Assembly: GCA_947258635.1 (NCBI GenBank)
Contig: CAMYJM010000151.1
Location: forward strand, 1 to 6,645
DNA: 6,645 bases
Source: an uncultured Acidimicrobiaceae bacterium
GTDB lineage: Bacteria; Actinomycetota; Acidimicrobiia; Spongiisociales; UBA5794
Reading direction: 5' to 3'
How positions within the stretch are numbered: position 1 is the stretch's first letter; each line of letters begins with the position of its first letter. This document shows positions 5,229-6,645 of this stretch, piece by piece. Position numbers and translations under genes: made by a program. The notes beneath the pieces were generated by a model. The model saw only the letters and a program-made list of their open reading frames with translations. It had not been told where the DNA came from and ran no database searches.

Positions 5229-6645
5229 ATGACCGACCAGCATGAAGCGGTTGCCGCGGCGCGACGGCATCGCGAGACGGATGGCCCTGCCATCCTGGCG
5301 GATTTCATCGAGCTGTTGGCGCTCCCCAACGTGTCGCGGGACCGCGAAGATGTTGCCCGGGTCGCCGACCACATTGTCGCCATGCTGGCCGCCCGGGACG
5401 TCGCAGCCCGGGTGGTCACGCGCCGCGATGCCGGCCCGCTCGTCGTGGGCCGCTACGAGGTGCCCGGAGCGGTGCAGACGATCGGCTTCTATGCGCACTA
5501 CGACGGCCAGCCTGTCGATCAGCCGGATTGGGAGCTGGAGCCGTTCCGGCCGACGCTACTCAACGCCCCGCTCGCCGCCGGCGGGGTCGAGCTTTCGCCT
5601 CCGGCGACTGGCCAAGACATCGACCCGGACTGGCGGCTCTACGCCCGCTCCTCCGCGGACGACAAGGCGCCGATAGTCGCCATCTGCACAGCTCTAGACG
5701 CGATCCGCGGGGCGGGCGCGGGGCCGAGCAGCAATCTGCTCTTCGTTTTCGAGGGCGAGGAGGAGATCGGCTCGCCGCACCTCGCCGGCTACCTCGAAGA
5801 TCTGCGGGGTGAGCTGGCACCGGCCGGGGTGTGGATGATCTGCGACGGGCCCGTCCATCAGACGCGCCGGCCGCAGATCGTCTTCGGCGTTCGCGGCATC
5901 TCGGAGATGGAGATCACCGTCTACGGCCCGGTGCGGCCCTTGCACAGCGGCCACTACGGGAACTGGGCGCCCAACCCGAACCTGGAGCTGGCGCGCTTGC
6001 TCGCCTCGATGAAGGACTCGAGCGGAAATGTGTTGATCGAGGACTTCTACGTGGGAACGGCGCCAATAACCGAGGCCGACGCCGCCGCCGTGGCCGCCCT
6101 TCCCAATGACGACGACGCGTTGCGCGCCGAGCTGGGCCTGGCGGGTACCGAAGACGGCGATGCCGCTCTGGCGTTGCGGTTGTTGCAGCCGTCGCTGAAC
6201 GTGAGAGGATTCGACGGTGGTGGGGTGGGCGCCGCCGCCGCCAACGTGATCCCCACACAGGCAACCGCCTCGATCGACATCCGGCTGGCTCCGGGCAACG
6301 ACCCCGAGTCGATGCTCGACCGCGTCGAGAACCACATCCGGTCCCAGGGCTGGCTCATCGTGCGTGATGAGCCCGACATGGCGATGCGTCGCAGCCGCGC
6401 CCGGGTGGCGCTGGTCACTCGCCGGGCTTCGTATCCGGGCGTGCGGATGCCCACCGACTCTCCACTGGCGACGGCGATCGTGGAGGCCGCGTCCATTGCC
6501 GCCGGCGAGACCGTGTTGGCCGTTCCCACCTTTGGCGGCTCGGTGCCGCTCCACTACTTCGCGACCGTGCTCGGTGCCGCCATCGCCATCACACCCTTTG
6601 CCAACCACGACAACAACCAGCATGCCGCCAACGAGAACATCCGCG
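5229..6645 (+). CDS. M20-family zinc metallopeptidase (dipeptidase/carboxypeptidase-like), C-terminus cut by window
   Basis: The first 472 codons are present and open to the right edge; M20 dipeptidases usually end soon after the last motif seen here, so perhaps only 10-30 residues are missing. The enzyme hydrolyses dipeptides or N-acyl amino acids using two zinc ions. Compared with human CNDP2-type enzymes, the visible ligands are His90 and Asp92 (HYDGQPV), bridging Asp144 (SSADDK), general base Glu178 and ligand Glu179 (EGEEEIGS, 175-182), Asp206 (CDGP) and His465 (NNQHAANENI). His239 (HSGHYGN) marks the lid/dimerisation domain, about 215-395, and FGGSVP (435-440) is the usual substrate-carboxylate segment. 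The spacing His90 to Asp144 is 54 residues, about 21 more than in CNDP2, because of an Ala/Gly/Pro-rich insert at about 112-132. No signal peptide is present, so it is likely cytoplasmic. The ATG at 5229 was chosen because the family-like sequence begins soon after and a TATGCT box sits 6 nt upstream. The exact substrate cannot be told. Confidence 0.92.
   Translation, partial: MTDQHEAVAAARRHRETDGPAILADFIELLALPNVSRDREDVARVADHIVAMLAARDVAARVVTRRDAGPLVVGRYEVPGAVQTIGFYAHYDGQPVDQPDWELEPFRPTLLNAPLAAGGVELSPPATGQDIDPDWRLYARSSADDKAPIVAICTALDAIRGAGAGPSSNLLFVFEGEEEIGSPHLAGYLEDLRGELAPAGVWMICDGPVHQTRRPQIVFGVRGISEMEITVYGPVRPLHSGHYGNWAPNPNLELARLLASMKDSSGNVLIEDFYVGTAPITEADAAAVAALPNDDDALRAELGLAGTEDGDAALALRLLQPSLNVRGFDGGGVGAAAANVIPTQATASIDIRLAPGNDPESMLDRVENHIRSQGWLIVRDEPDMAMRRSRARVALVTRRASYPGVRMPTDSPLATAIVEAASIAAGETVLAVPTFGGSVPLHYFATVLGAAIAITPFANHDNNQHAANENIR

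Noticed and set aside
5694..6623. 309-residue minus-strand open frame rich in Gly, Arg, His and Val
   Set aside because: It is the complement of the M20 peptidase gene, whose motifs are unambiguous; long antisense frames are common at this GC content.
1..6645. CRISPR arrays, tRNA/rRNA genes, insertion sequences, phage or defence genes
   Set aside because: No spaced direct repeats, cloverleaf sequences, transposase motifs or terminal inverted repeats were seen; every long coding stretch is explained by housekeeping-type genes.

Overview
This is a 6.6 kb piece of a GC-rich (about two-thirds G+C by eye) bacterial chromosome. Tightly packed genes, strong G/C third positions, TAnnnT-type -10 boxes and two genes that look leaderless suggest an actinobacterium. 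Acidimicrobiia-like uncultured lineages are a reasonable guess, but nothing here proves the taxon. I see no mobile element, CRISPR array, tRNA or rRNA.

Layout from left to right. (1) 1-780, minus strand: the N-terminal 260 residues of a secreted protein resembling the PhoX/DUF839 phosphatase-like family, cut by the window edge. (2) 781-939: a divergent control region with a GC hairpin, palindromes and a candidate promoter for the next gene. (3) 940-2466, plus strand: a full-length HpaB-family flavin-dependent aromatic hydroxylase (oxygenase component) with no reductase gene beside it. (4) 2488-3723, minus strand: a complete hexameric-type glutamate dehydrogenase, tail to tail with the hydroxylase (21 bp apart). 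An 18-bp perfect palindrome and a second 9-bp inverted repeat lie in the shared 3' region. (5) 3797-4126, minus strand: a 109-residue membrane protein of unknown function, upstream of the dehydrogenase. (6) 4127-4268: a second divergent control region. (7) 4269-5189, plus strand: an alpha/beta hydrolase. (8) 5229 to the right edge, plus strand: an M20-family zinc dipeptidase/carboxypeptidase-like enzyme, nearly complete, with all expected metal ligands.

The genes do not form one obvious pathway. A loose theme is amino-acid and aromatic catabolism: peptide cleavage by the M20 enzyme, glutamate oxidation by the dehydrogenase, and phenolic ring hydroxylation by the HpaB homologue, perhaps on tyrosine-derived compounds. 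This is inference from families only; the strand arrangement gives at least four separate transcription units. The most useful non-coding observation is a recurring promoter motif (GTACGCT/GTATGCT) ahead of three genes, including an apparent leaderless start for the M20 gene. I found no convincing evidence of a new biological system; most of the window looks like ordinary chromosomal metabolism.
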